9,164 nucleotides of DNA, taken from Acidobacteriota bacterium. GTDB lineage: Bacteria; Acidobacteriota; Vicinamibacteria; Vicinamibacterales; 2-12-FULL-66-21. The DNA lies in the NCBI GenBank assembly GCA_013362195.1, contig JABFWM010000314.1, forward strand, positions 1 to 9,164, read 5' to 3'. A program made the translations under genes and the position numbers. Numbering within the stretch: position 1 is the stretch's first letter; every line of letters begins with the position of its first letter. The notes below the pieces were generated by a model. It worked only from the letters and a program-made list of their open reading frames with translations, was not told where the DNA came from and made no database searches. Below are positions 1-7,331 of the stretch, piece by piece.

Positions 1-13
1 ACTCAAAATGGAG

Positions 14-38
14 GTAGGGCGGGTCGTCAGACCCGCCC
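14..38 (+). repeat. REP-like palindrome, copy 1 (GTAG head plus hairpin)
   Basis: GTAG at 14-17 runs into a perfect 9-bp inverted repeat, GGGCGGGTC (17-25) and GACCCGCCC (30-38), with a GTCA loop. The same design recurs at 7234-7257 and, inverted, at 8431-8454. A GTAG tetranucleotide directly 5' of an imperfect palindrome is the known signature of REP elements tied to RAYT (TnpA-REP) transposases; membership of that class is inferred. It lies just beyond the terminator of the receptor gene and could serve as a second hairpin protecting or ending that transcript. Confidence 0.75.
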
Positions 39-39
39 G

Positions 40-75
40 AAAAACAAAGGGCCGGATGCGCGAAGCACCCGGCCC
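40..75 (-). terminator. Intrinsic terminator of the TonB-dependent receptor gene
   Basis: Read on the minus strand, 75 to 49 forms an 11-bp hairpin (GGGCCGGGTGC paired with GCATCCGGCCC, one G-U pair, loop TTCGC), followed at once by TTTGTTTTT (48-40). On the plus strand the same hairpin has an A-C mismatch and a poor T-tract, so the element is built for minus-strand transcripts. It lies 75 nt beyond the TAG stop of the receptor gene, with the heptamer array between. Confidence 0.85.
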
Positions 76-89
76 TTTCACTTTCAAGT

Positions 90-149
90 CCGTGAGCCGT
101 GAGCCCTGAGCCCTAAGCCGTGAGCCCTGAGCCCTGAGCCGTGAGCCGT
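90..149 (-). repeat. Heptanucleotide tandem array abutting the receptor stop codon
   Basis: There are eight full 7-nt units plus a four-base partial. In the sense direction of the receptor gene the TAG stop (152-150) is followed with no spacer by units ACGGCTC or AGGGCTC (one ends CTT), closing with ACGG. Variation is almost confined to the C/G at position 2. No reading frame is served: 7 is not a multiple of 3 and the array is outside the CDS. Arrays of the same period and the same A-S-G-G head lie at the stops of the DUF72 and TMEM175 genes. Heptanucleotide arrays are known from filamentous cyanobacteria (STRR sequences); a function here is unknown. Confidence 0.9.
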
Positions 150-3056
150 CTAGAACCTGAAGCCCACCGCCATGAAATACGTGCGGCCGCCGTCGAGGCC
201 CGGCCGCGGACGCGGGTAATCCGCGTTACGCGTCGCCTGGCCGAACGTCGGCGCCTTGACGTACGCGAGCGGCAGGCCGTACTCGTCCTTCGGCCCATTC
301 GGATCGGCGGCGACCGTCGTGTCCCAGCTAATCAGCTTCTGGTTGTCGAGCGCGTTGAGCACTTCGACCTTGACCCACGGGCGCAGCGACCGCGCGACCG
401 GCACGGTCCACGTCGCGGCAAAATCCACCAGCGCGTAGCCGGGGAACTGGCCCGCGCCGCGCTCGCCGAAGAAGATCGGCTGCGAGGTCGGCGCGTGTGC
501 ATAGCCCGGATTGTTCGCGAGCTGCTGCGGCGTCAGCGCCACCGCCGCCGCGACGTAGCTGAACGTCTTGCCGGAGTTGTAGCGATACATCGGCGCGAGA
601 TCGAGCCGGCCGAAGCGGTGCAGCCCGAGCCCGTAGACGCCCCAGACGCGCACCTTGTGGCGCTGGAAGTCGTCGAGGTGCCCCATCGGGAAGCTGCGGT
701 CGGCGACATACAGCTCGGGATAATCGCCAATCAGCGACGGAATCGCCGGGTTGTTGGCTGCCTCGCCTTCGAAGTTGCCGTCGTTGCGCAGCTGCACCGT
801 CCATTGTCCGGACACCAGCAGCGTATCGCTCTTCCGCCATCCCGACTGGAAGTCGACCGCGTCGTAGTTGCGCTTCGGCACGCGGCTGTTGCGGTAGACC
901 GCGTTGTCGAACACCCCGAAGTTCAGGCCGTTGCGGACCACGGTGGTCTGACCGTCGGCGATCGTGATCTCGTCCTCGACGAAGTCGGTGGCCTGGCGGC
1001 GAACGTAGCGGCCGCGCGCCCACAGGTTGCGGCCGAAGTCGCGGCCGAGCGCGAGCGTGAACTCACGCGTGGTCGGCGACGTGAGGTCGCCGTCGAAGAA
1101 CACGTTCACGGTCGGGAAGCTTCCCGCGATGGTGCTGTAGTTCGCGGGATCGAAGCCGGGCGCGAACTCGAGGCCTTCCCCCGCCGGCCCGGTGTAGCCG
1201 CCGACGAGACGATCGGGGTTGCCCGCCGCGCTGTTGCGCGAGAACTGCACGCCGTTGTAGGTGCCCGAGTAGTGCCCGTAGGTCGCCTGCGCCACGGTGC
1301 GGCCGTCGCTCGTCACCGCATAGTTCGCGGCGAGCCGCGGCATGATCGTGCCGGCCTTCACCTGCTGCGCCTGGTCGGTCGCATCGGTGGCCACGTGCTC
1401 GAGGCGCGCACCGAGATCGAAGGTCCAGCGCGGCCCCACCGTCCAGTGATCGGTCACGAACGCGGACGTGGTCGTCACGTCCACGACCGCGCCGCGCACC
1501 GGCATCCACGTCTGCATGCGCGAGCCGCCCGGCACGAAGCGCGGAATCAGCCGGCCGTTCGCGTCGAGCGCCGGATGGTTCGCGGCATCGACCTTGTAGT
1601 CGGTCTGGAACACGTACCCGGTCGAGGTCTGCGAGTTGCCGGTGCGCCGCGTCGAGACGAAGTACTCGAAGCCGGTCTTCAGCTCATGGCTGCCGGTGCG
1701 GCGGCCGCCGAGCAGATAGGAGAGGCTCCCCGTCACCTGACGGTTGTTGCGGCTCTCCGGATCGGTGGAATCGAAGTACGGCGCGTTGTACTGGAGGCCG
1801 CCGGGCACGCCGAGCACGCCGCGCGTGAGGAACGGCGAATCGACGATGTTCTTCGACGTGTTCCCCTGGTTCATCAGCTTCCAGGTCTTCTGCGAGTACT
1901 GCGCCGTCGCAAACATGCGGCGGCCGAGCACGCCGCGCCACGTCGCCACCGCCAGGCGGTTCGGCGTCGTCGGCGACGTCATCGTGCGCGGGTCGATGCT
2001 CTGCGCCGGAATCGCCGGCTGCACGAGATCGGTGTCGTTGTCGATGTAGGAACCCTGCAGCGTGTGCCCCGGCGTCAGCGTGCCGGTCAGCTTCGCCTCG
2101 TAGCGCGTGTTGTGGTTCGAGCTGGTGTAGGGCACGTTCGTCTGCGAGAAGAGGCCGCTCGTCGTGGTCCGCGCGATGCTCGTGCCGCCGAAGAACCAGA
2201 CGCGATCGTGAACGATCGGGCCGCCCACGACGGCCTCGTAGGTCGGCGACAGCTTCGAGGGGCGCGCGAGGCCGAGCGCGTCTTCACGCGGCGTCTCGTC
2301 GCTCCACGCGGAGTTGGAGAGATTGGTGCGGAGCCCGCCGGAGAAGACGTTGCTGCCGCTCCGCGTGACGACGTTGACGACCCCGCCGGCGAAGCGCCCG
2401 AACTCGGCGCCGATGCCCGACGAGAGCACCTGCACCTCCTCGATGCCGTCCTCGATGTACAGCGGATTGGGCTGCGCCAGGACGTTGTCGTTGACGTCGA
2501 CGCCGTCCACGAGGAACAGCGTGTCGTACGCGAACGCGCCGCCGAGCGAGAGCTGGTTCTGGTTCGGCGTGTTGTCGGTGAGCCCCGCCGAGGTCTCCGC
2601 CATCAGAAACGGCGTGCGCCCGATCGGCAGCGTGCGCGCATCCTCGAGCCGCAGGTTCGCGGCGCCGGCCGGCGTGGCAATCGGCGCGGGCGGCCCGGCC
2701 TTCACTTCCACGTTCTCGCGCACGCCTTCGAGCGCCATCTGCACGTCGAGCACGAGCGTCGACCCGAGCGGCACCGCGACGCGGCGGACGGCCGTCGCGA
2801 AGCCGGAGAGCTCGAACTTCGCGTCGTACTCGCCGGGCGGCAGCCCGTTCACGACGTACACGCCGTTCACGTCGGCGGTCGTCGCGCGCACGCCCTGCAG
2901 CGCGGGCGAGGTCACGGAAACGGTCACGCCGGGCAGCGACAGCCCGTCAGCCGACGCGAGCCGGCCGCGGATGGCACCCGCCTGCTCCCCCTGCGCGAAT
3001 GCAGGGGCCGCCGCGGCGAGCACCGCTGCAGCGACGTAAAAGAGGAAACGACACAT
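150..3056 (-). CDS. TonB-dependent receptor, Oar-like, with N-terminal carboxypeptidase-regulatory domain
   Basis: This is an outer-membrane beta-barrel of 968 residues, expected to import or bind a ligand using TonB/ExbBD energy; the substrate is unknown. Residues 1-21 are a signal peptide ending AFA before Gln22. Residues about 27-110 form a CarboxypepD_reg/CnaB-like sandwich (LPGVTVSV, then GVYVVNGLPPGEY). The plug spans about 130-238, with FLVDGVDVND (181-190) and an EVQVLSSGIGAEFGR block (207-221) running into GGVVNVVTRSGS. The rest is the barrel, ending in AVGFRF with the terminal Phe expected for BAM-dependent insertion. The frame stays open 86 codons further upstream, but the start at 3056 is chosen because AAGGAG lies 9 nt before it and the signal peptide begins there. 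Such receptors occur in many copies in acidobacteria. The gene has its own terminator and no operon partner downstream in the window. Confidence 0.92.
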   Translation of the reverse strand: MCRFLFYVAAAVLAAAAPAFAQGEQAGAIRGRLASADGLSLPGVTVSVTSPALQGVRATTADVNGVYVVNGLPPGEYDAKFELSGFATAVRRVAVPLGSTLVLDVQMALEGVRENVEVKAGPPAPIATPAGAANLRLEDARTLPIGRTPFLMAETSAGLTDNTPNQNQLSLGGAFAYDTLFLVDGVDVNDNVLAQPNPLYIEDGIEEVQVLSSGIGAEFGRFAGGVVNVVTRSGSNVFSGGLRTNLSNSAWSDETPREDALGLARPSKLSPTYEAVVGGPIVHDRVWFFGGTSIARTTTSGLFSQTNVPYTSSNHNTRYEAKLTGTLTPGHTLQGSYIDNDTDLVQPAIPAQSIDPRTMTSPTTPNRLAVATWRGVLGRRMFATAQYSQKTWKLMNQGNTSKNIVDSPFLTRGVLGVPGGLQYNAPYFDSTDPESRNNRQVTGSLSYLLGGRRTGSHELKTGFEYFVSTRRTGNSQTSTGYVFQTDYKVDAANHPALDANGRLIPRFVPGGSRMQTWMPVRGAVVDVTTTSAFVTDHWTVGPRWTFDLGARLEHVATDATDQAQQVKAGTIMPRLAANYAVTSDGRTVAQATYGHYSGTYNGVQFSRNSAAGNPDRLVGGYTGPAGEGLEFAPGFDPANYSTIAGSFPTVNVFFDGDLTSPTTREFTLALGRDFGRNLWARGRYVRRQATDFVEDEITIADGQTTVVRNGLNFGVFDNAVYRNSRVPKRNYDAVDFQSGWRKSDTLLVSGQWTVQLRNDGNFEGEAANNPAIPSLIGDYPELYVADRSFPMGHLDDFQRHKVRVWGVYGLGLHRFGRLDLAPMYRYNSGKTFSYVAAAVALTPQQLANNPGYAHAPTSQPIFFGERGAGQFPGYALVDFAATWTVPVARSLRPWVKVEVLNALDNQKLISWDTTVAADPNGPKDEYGLPLAYVKAPTFGQATRNADYPRPRPGLDGGRTYFMAVGFRF

Positions 3057-3324
3057 GGACACACACTCCTTCATCGAACGCATGATTCCGAACGCAATAA
3101 GGCCTGTCGGTAGCCTCAGTGCTCGCACACCGCATACCAGGTGACGAACGGCGGGACAGGCGGAAAATGCGGGCGTTTGGCGCGACGCCGCTGGCGGGCG
3201 GCACACGTGTGCGCGGAGCGGTGTGCCGTCATGAAACGCGCGATGACGGATTCGTAAGCGCAAGGCACGCCGCGGCGGCGCCTGCGCCAGCACGGCGCGA
3301 CGCGCGAGACGCATCGGCGCGCGT
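3057..3324. promoter_or_regulatory. Gene-free gap with a perfect 12-bp palindrome (GCACACGTGTGC)
   Basis: No convincing gene lies in these 268 bases; the open frames here overlap or are shadows. The notable site is GCACACGTGTGC at 3201-3212. Its left arm also pairs with a second site downstream: CGGCACAC (3199-3206) with GTGTGCCG (3221-3228). It sits about 145 bp upstream of the receptor start and about 112 nt past the end of the gene at 3325-3942. It could be a dimeric operator for the receptor promoter or a hairpin in the upstream transcript. No clear -35/-10 pair for the receptor was found. Confidence 0.45.
3066..3071 (-). promoter_or_regulatory. Shine-Dalgarno site that fixes the receptor start
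   Basis: The minus strand carries AAGGAG with 9 nt before the ATG at 3056. The motif overlaps an in-frame upstream ATG (ATGAAGGAG), which would add six residues ahead of the signal peptide and has no comparable site of its own. It is the only strong Shine-Dalgarno site seen before any gene in the window. Confidence 0.85.
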
Positions 3325-3942
3325 TCAGCGCGCGTCCGAGGACGGGACGATCGACACTTCGTAGCCGGCGACCTCGGCCGCCGGAGTGCCAGCCGTCAAC
3401 AGCAGTTCGTACGGACCTGGCAGCAGCACGTCGGACGCGATCGTGGCGAGGACCGCCGGCTTCGCGTTGGCCTCGCTCGCACGGATCGATCCACGCGACC
3501 ACAGGATCTCCCCCGTCGTCCACGACCGCAGCGTGATCGAAAACGGCCGGTCGACTGCCGTCCGCGGCGGGAGCATCAGGCGCAGCTGGACGAGCGGTGC
3601 GCGCGGCGACGGCACCGCCAGCTCCGGACCTCTGGCCGAACGCGACGTGACCGGCGTCAGCGTCAGCGTCGGCGGCGCGGCGTCGGCGGCGTGACGCTCG
3701 CGTCCGAGCTGCAGCATGAAGGATTCACGCGCCGCGCGCTCACGCGTGAGCGCTTCGTCGAGGCGGTCGCGCTCGATCCGCGCCTGCTCCGCTTCCGCCC
3801 GCGTCGTTGCGATCGCCCGCCTCGCGCGCGTCAACGCGACCCCCGTTGACGCGCTGATCGCGATGAGCACGGCGCCGAAGAGAACGAACGTCCACTGGAT
3901 GATCGGGCGATCGAGCCCGGACACGGGTCGCACGACAGACAT
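3325..3942 (-). CDS. Membrane-anchored coiled-coil protein with C-terminal beta domain, function unknown
   Basis: This 205-residue protein is not assigned to a named family. A single hydrophobic helix spans about 15-37, followed by a charged, Arg/Glu/Ala-rich helix (about 38-83) with coiled-coil character, and a Pro/Ser/Thr linker. The last roughly 105 residues look beta-rich: LVQLRLMLPP, then ITLRSWTTGEILWSR, then DVLLPGPYELLLTAG, then GYEVSIV. That C-terminal pattern (a spaced strand, 'G-E-x-L/V-W', 'LLxPGxYxLxLxG') resembles, from memory, the C-terminal domain of acidobacterial zinc-finger anti-sigma-like membrane proteins, but the cytoplasmic zinc finger is absent; only about 14 residues precede the helix. 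Basic residues flank the helix on both sides, so orientation is unclear. No Shine-Dalgarno site precedes the ATG at 3942. It is transcribed divergently from the propeller gene. No enzyme motif is visible. Confidence 0.75.
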   Translation of the reverse strand: MSVVRPVSGLDRPIIQWTFVLFGAVLIAISASTGVALTRARRAIATTRAEAEQARIERDRLDEALTRERAARESFMLQLGRERHAADAAPPTLTLTPVTSRSARGPELAVPSPRAPLVQLRLMLPPRTAVDRPFSITLRSWTTGEILWSRGSIRASEANAKPAVLATIASDVLLPGPYELLLTAGTPAAEVAGYEVSIVPSSDAR

Positions 3943-3987
3943 GTTACGGCAAGCACGCCGCGCGCGAAGCCGGCGCCGCCAACGCAG

Positions 3988-3994
3988 TTATACT
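3988..3994. promoter_or_regulatory. Symmetric -10 element for divergent transcription; leaderless start of the propeller gene
   Basis: The heart of AGTTATACT reads TATACT on the plus strand (3989-3994) and TATAAC on the minus strand (3993-3988). The plus-strand box ends six bases before the ATG at 4001, so transcription would start at or within a base or two of that ATG, giving a leaderless mRNA; no Shine-Dalgarno site is present. The minus-strand box would give the gene at 3325-3942 a leader of about 40 nt. No good -35 hexamer is visible for either direction. Overlapping symmetric -10 boxes are an established cause of bidirectional bacterial transcription. Confidence 0.55.
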
Positions 3995-4000
3995 CGCGCC

Positions 4001-7000
4001 ATGCGCTTCACTCGATCCCTGCTCACGGCGGCGGCAGCTGTCGCGCTCGTCGCTTCCGCGCACGCGCGACAGGACGTCGTCAAGCCGGCGCGGCCCGAGA
4101 CGCCCAAGGCCTTCCAGGCCCTCAAGTACCGCAGCATCGGTCCGGCCGCCGGCGGCCGCGTGTCGCGCGCGACCGGCGTGCCCGGAAACCCGCTGCTCTA
4201 CTACGCCGCGAGCGCGTCCGGCGGCGTGTGGATGTCGAGCGACGGCGGGACGACGTGGAAGCCGGTGTTCGACGAGCAGCCGGTCTCGTCGATTGGATCG
4301 ATTGCCGTCGCACCGGGCGATCCGAACGTGATCTACGTCGGCTCGGGCGAAGCGAACATCCGCGGCAACGTCGCCGCCGGCAACGGAATCTACAAGTCGA
4401 TCGACGGCGGCAAGACCTGGTCGCACGTCTGGGATCAGGAAGGGCAGATCGGCACGATGGTCGTCGACCCGCGCGACGCGAAGGTCGCGTACGCCGCGGT
4501 GCTCGGGCACGCGTTCGGGCCGAACCCCGAGCGCGGCGTGTATCGTACGCGCGACGGCGGCCGGACGTGGGAGCAGGTATTAAAGAAGGATGCGGACACG
4601 GGCGCCTCGGACGTCGCGCTCGATCCGTCCAACCCCAGCACGCTCTTCGCCGGTCTCTGGCAGGCGCGGCGCTTGCCCTGGGATCTGCAGAGCGGCGGGC
4701 CCGGCAGCGGTCTGTACATCTCGACCGACGCGGGCGACACCTGGAAGCGGCTCACCGGACACGGCCTGCCGGACGGCAACTGGGGCAAGGTCGGCGTGGC
4801 CGTCGCGCCGTCGAACGGTCGTCGCGTCTATGCGCTGATCGAAGCGGACAAGGGCGGCCTCTTCCGATCCGACGACGGCGGCGAAAGCTGGGAGCTGATC
4901 AACCCGTCGCACGCGCTTCGCCAGCGCGCCTGGTACTACACGACGCTGACCGTCAATCCCGCGAACGAGAACGAGGTGTGGTTTCCGCAGGTGCCGATGC
5001 TCCGCACGATCGACGGCGGCAGGACGCTCGAATACATGAAGGGGCTGTCGCACGGCGATCATCACGACCTCTGGATCGACCCGGCGGATCCGAAGCGGAT
5101 GATTGCGTCGAACGACGGCGGCGTGAACATCAGCCGCAACGGCGGCGTCACCTGGTATGCGCCGCCGCTGCCGATTTCGCAGTTCTACCACGTGTCGGTG
5201 GACACGCGGCGTCCGTACCACGTCGCCGGCGCGATGCAGGACCTCGGCACCGCGCAAGGCCCCAGCGACAGCCTCACGAACGGGATCCACCTCACCGACT
5301 GGCATGACGTCGGCGGCGGCGAAGCGGGGCACGTCTACTCCGATCCTGCCGACCCGAACATCGTCTACGCCGGTGAATACCTCGGCATCATCACCCGCTA
5401 CGACCACCGGACGCGTGAATCGCGCAACGTGAGCGCGTGGCCCGAGAACCCGTCCGGCCACGGCGGCGAGGACATGAAGTACCGGTTCCAGTGGACCGCG
5501 CCGATTTCCGGATCGCCGTTCGACCCGAAGGTCGTCTACCACGGCGCGCAGGTGATCTTCCGGACCCGCGACGGCGGCCAGAGCTGGCAGGTGATCAGCC
5601 CGGACCTGACGCGGAACGACAGAGCGAAGCAGAAGTGGGCCGGCGGGCCGATCACCGGCGACAACACCGGCGTCGAAACCTACGGCACCGTGTTCGCGAT
5701 CGCCGAATCGCCGAAGCGCGAGGGCACGATCTGGGCCGGCAGCGACGACGGCCTCGTCCACGTGACGACGGACAACGGCGAACGCTGGCAGAACGTGACC
5801 GCCGCGATGTCCGGCTTCCCCGAATGGGGCACCGTCAGCATGATCGAGCCGTCGCCCTTCGAGGCGAACACCGCCTACGTCGTCGTCGACGCGCATCGCC
5901 TGGACAACATGCATCCGTACCTCTTCAAGACCGTCGATCTCGGCAAGACGTGGAAGCGGCTCGACGCCTCGCTGCCGCAGAACGTCTACCTGCACGCGGT
6001 GCGCGAGGATCCGAAGAAGCGCGGGCTGCTGTATCTCGGCACCGAACGCGGCATCATGTGCTCGACCGACGACGGCGCGACCTGGCGCCCGTTGCAGCTC
6101 AATCTGCCGACCGTCGCGGTGCACGATCTGGTCGTCAAGGACGACGACCTCGTCGTCGCGACGCACGGCCGGTCGATCTGGATCCTCGACAACCTGCAGC
6201 CGATCCGCGAGTACTCGGATCGGATCGCCAGCGAGCAGGTGCATCTCTTCGCGCCGGCCGATGCGATCCGCTGGCGCTCAGGATCGGGCAGCTGGGGAAC
6301 GCGCGGCGGATTTTCCAATCCACCCCGCGGCGCGTCGATTTATTACGCCCTGAAGGACGAGCAGAAGGGCGAGCTGAAGATCGAGATCCTCGACGCGCAC
6401 AACCGGATCATCCGCACCTTGAGCAGCACGCCGCCGGAGCCGATGGGCAGCGACGACAACGAGGATCCCGAAGACTTCAAGAAGGAGGCGCTGCCGCGCG
6501 GGGCGGGAGTGCAGCGTGCGGTGTGGGACCTGCGCTACGAGGGCGCGCGGAAGATCAGGAACGGCCGCATCGACACCGGCGATCCGAACGAAGGCCCGCG
6601 CGTCGCGCCGGGCGCCTATACCGTGCGGCTCTCGAGCGGCGGACAGACGCTGACCGCCCCGCTCAGCGTGCTGCCGGATCCGCGCGGCGACGCCTCGCCA
6701 CAGGACCTCGAGGCGCAGGTCACGTTCGCGCTGCGCGTCCGCGACGACATCTCGCGTCTCACCGATCTCGTCGACCAGGTGCGGTCGGTCCGCGAGCAGT
6801 TGAAGGCGCGCAACCTGGCGCTCGACGCGCGCAAGGGACAGAACGGCGTGGACGATCTGGTCAAGGTGTCGGATGCGGTGATTGCCAAGGCGAACGCGCT
6901 CGAAGACAAGCTGCACAACCCGACCGCGGAAGTGGTCTACGACATTCTCGCGATGAAGGGGGGCACACGGCTGTACTCGCGGCTCGCGCCGCTGCAGATG

Positions 7001-7174
7001 TGGGCCGTCGAAGCGTCTGGTGCGCCGACCGCCGGGATGACGCAGGTGCTCGCGGAGCAGGAGAAGGAACTGGCCGCGCTGGAGCAGGAGGCGAAGCAGT
7101 TCTTTTCGACGGATGTGGCCAACGTCAACCAGCGCGCGTCTCACCTCGGGCTGGCCTACGTCGTGCTGCGTTGA
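4001..7174 (+). CDS. Secreted Asp-box beta-propeller protein, sortilin/VPS10-like (BNR-repeat 'glycosyl hydrolase' family)
   Basis: This exported protein has 1057 residues, usual for the acidobacterial family. Residues 1-22 are a signal peptide ending AHA. About 40-738 form one or two large propellers, marked by eleven Asp-box motifs (S/T-x-D-x-G-x-T-W) beginning near residues 79, 133, 183, 241, 290, 337 (degenerate), 378 (Asp to Asn), 522, 589, 644 and 688. The propeller closes with THGRSIWILDN. A beta domain follows (about 745-900: KIEILDAHNRIIRTL, then VAPGAYTVRLSS), then a helical tail (about 905-1057) with coiled-coil character. Databases often call such proteins glycosyl hydrolases, but no sialidase-type Arg triad or other catalytic set can be recognised, so binding or scaffolding is as likely. 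Upstream ATGs at 3716 and 3944 were rejected, because the signal peptide and -10 box both point to 4001. Confidence 0.9.
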   Translation: MRFTRSLLTAAAAVALVASAHARQDVVKPARPETPKAFQALKYRSIGPAAGGRVSRATGVPGNPLLYYAASASGGVWMSSDGGTTWKPVFDEQPVSSIGSIAVAPGDPNVIYVGSGEANIRGNVAAGNGIYKSIDGGKTWSHVWDQEGQIGTMVVDPRDAKVAYAAVLGHAFGPNPERGVYRTRDGGRTWEQVLKKDADTGASDVALDPSNPSTLFAGLWQARRLPWDLQSGGPGSGLYISTDAGDTWKRLTGHGLPDGNWGKVGVAVAPSNGRRVYALIEADKGGLFRSDDGGESWELINPSHALRQRAWYYTTLTVNPANENEVWFPQVPMLRTIDGGRTLEYMKGLSHGDHHDLWIDPADPKRMIASNDGGVNISRNGGVTWYAPPLPISQFYHVSVDTRRPYHVAGAMQDLGTAQGPSDSLTNGIHLTDWHDVGGGEAGHVYSDPADPNIVYAGEYLGIITRYDHRTRESRNVSAWPENPSGHGGEDMKYRFQWTAPISGSPFDPKVVYHGAQVIFRTRDGGQSWQVISPDLTRNDRAKQKWAGGPITGDNTGVETYGTVFAIAESPKREGTIWAGSDDGLVHVTTDNGERWQNVTAAMSGFPEWGTVSMIEPSPFEANTAYVVVDAHRLDNMHPYLFKTVDLGKTWKRLDASLPQNVYLHAVREDPKKRGLLYLGTERGIMCSTDDGATWRPLQLNLPTVAVHDLVVKDDDLVVATHGRSIWILDNLQPIREYSDRIASEQVHLFAPADAIRWRSGSGSWGTRGGFSNPPRGASIYYALKDEQKGELKIEILDAHNRIIRTLSSTPPEPMGSDDNEDPEDFKKEALPRGAGVQRAVWDLRYEGARKIRNGRIDTGDPNEGPRVAPGAYTVRLSSGGQTLTAPLSVLPDPRGDASPQDLEAQVTFALRVRDDISRLTDLVDQVRSVREQLKARNLALDARKGQNGVDDLVKVSDAVIAKANALEDKLHNPTAEVVYDILAMKGGTRLYSRLAPLQMWAVEASGAPTAGMTQVLAEQEKELAALEQEAKQFFSTDVANVNQRASHLGLAYVVLR

Positions 7175-7186
7175 TGCACCATGGAC

Positions 7187-7226
7187 GATCCACCACGAAT
7201 GATCCACCACGGATACACACGGATGG
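7187..7226 (+). repeat. GATCCACCACG direct repeats (14-nt tandem pair plus ACACGGATG tail)
   Basis: Two 14-nt units differing at one base, GATCCACCACGAAT (7187-7200) and GATCCACCACGGAT (7201-7214), stand in tandem 12 bases after the propeller-gene stop. The second runs on into ACACACGGATGG, and a REP-like hairpin follows. Related copies lie at 7263-7288 and, inverted, at 8460-8485. No protein or RNA gene is evident. Confidence 0.8.
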
Positions 7227-7233
7227 TCCAGTG

Positions 7234-7257
7234 GTAGGACGGGTCTTCAGACCCGCC
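7234..7257 (+). repeat. REP-like palindrome, copy 2 (GTAG head plus hairpin)
   Basis: GTAG (7234-7237) is followed by GACGGGTC (7238-7245), loop TTCA and GACCCGCC (7250-7257), an 8-bp stem with one A-C mismatch. Core and loop match copy 1 and the inverse of copy 3. It lies 59 nt past the propeller-gene stop, so it could also act as that transcript's 3' hairpin. A T-tract is absent, so intrinsic termination is not supported. Confidence 0.75.
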
Positions 7258-7262
7258 GTCGT

Positions 7263-7288
7263 GATCCTCCACGGATGCATACGGATGG
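7263..7288 (+). repeat. Third GATCC-CCACGGAT repeat copy
   Basis: GATCCTCCACGGAT (7263-7276) followed by GCATACGGATGG repeats the 7201-7226 unit with few changes. Some 18 bases further on, GTAGGCC at 7306-7312 and CGGGC at 7321-7325 look like the outer parts of a decayed REP hairpin, which would make this a degenerate third composite element in the DUF72 leader. That last point is weak. Confidence 0.6.
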
Positions 7289-7331
7289 ACAGGGATAGAG
7301 CTGATGTAGGCCATGTCAGATCGGGCGCGCG

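Noticed and set aside
3091..3106. Sigma-54-like GG...GC spacing before the receptor gene on the minus strand
   Set aside because: The GG and GC are seven bases apart instead of the ten needed for a -24/-12 promoter.
141..3113. A 990-codon open frame on the plus strand, opposite the receptor gene
   Set aside because: It is an antisense shadow of high-GC codon usage. Its translation is Arg/His/Val-rich with no domain, while the minus strand has a signal peptide, plug motifs, terminal Phe, ribosome binding site and terminator.
3057..3314. An 86-residue N-terminal extension of the receptor
   Set aside because: The extension is Arg-rich, would bury the signal peptide, and the AAGGAG site is placed for the ATG at 3056.
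3317..3333. GC-only hairpin over the stop codon of the gene at 3325-3942, considered as a terminator
   Set aside because: It has a 6-bp stem of alternating GC common in such DNA, and no T-tract follows on the minus strand.
3716..4000. Upstream start for the propeller gene
   Set aside because: The added residues are the antisense of the gene at 3325-3942; signal peptide and -10 box indicate 4001.
4580..6244. A 554-codon minus-strand frame opposite the propeller gene
   Set aside because: Antisense shadow with Val/Arg/Asp-rich sequence and no recognisable motif.
7187..7296. A CRISPR array, suggested by several related repeats with spacers
   Set aside because: Repeats are short, imperfect and unevenly spaced, with no spacer-like unique segments of constant length and no cas gene.
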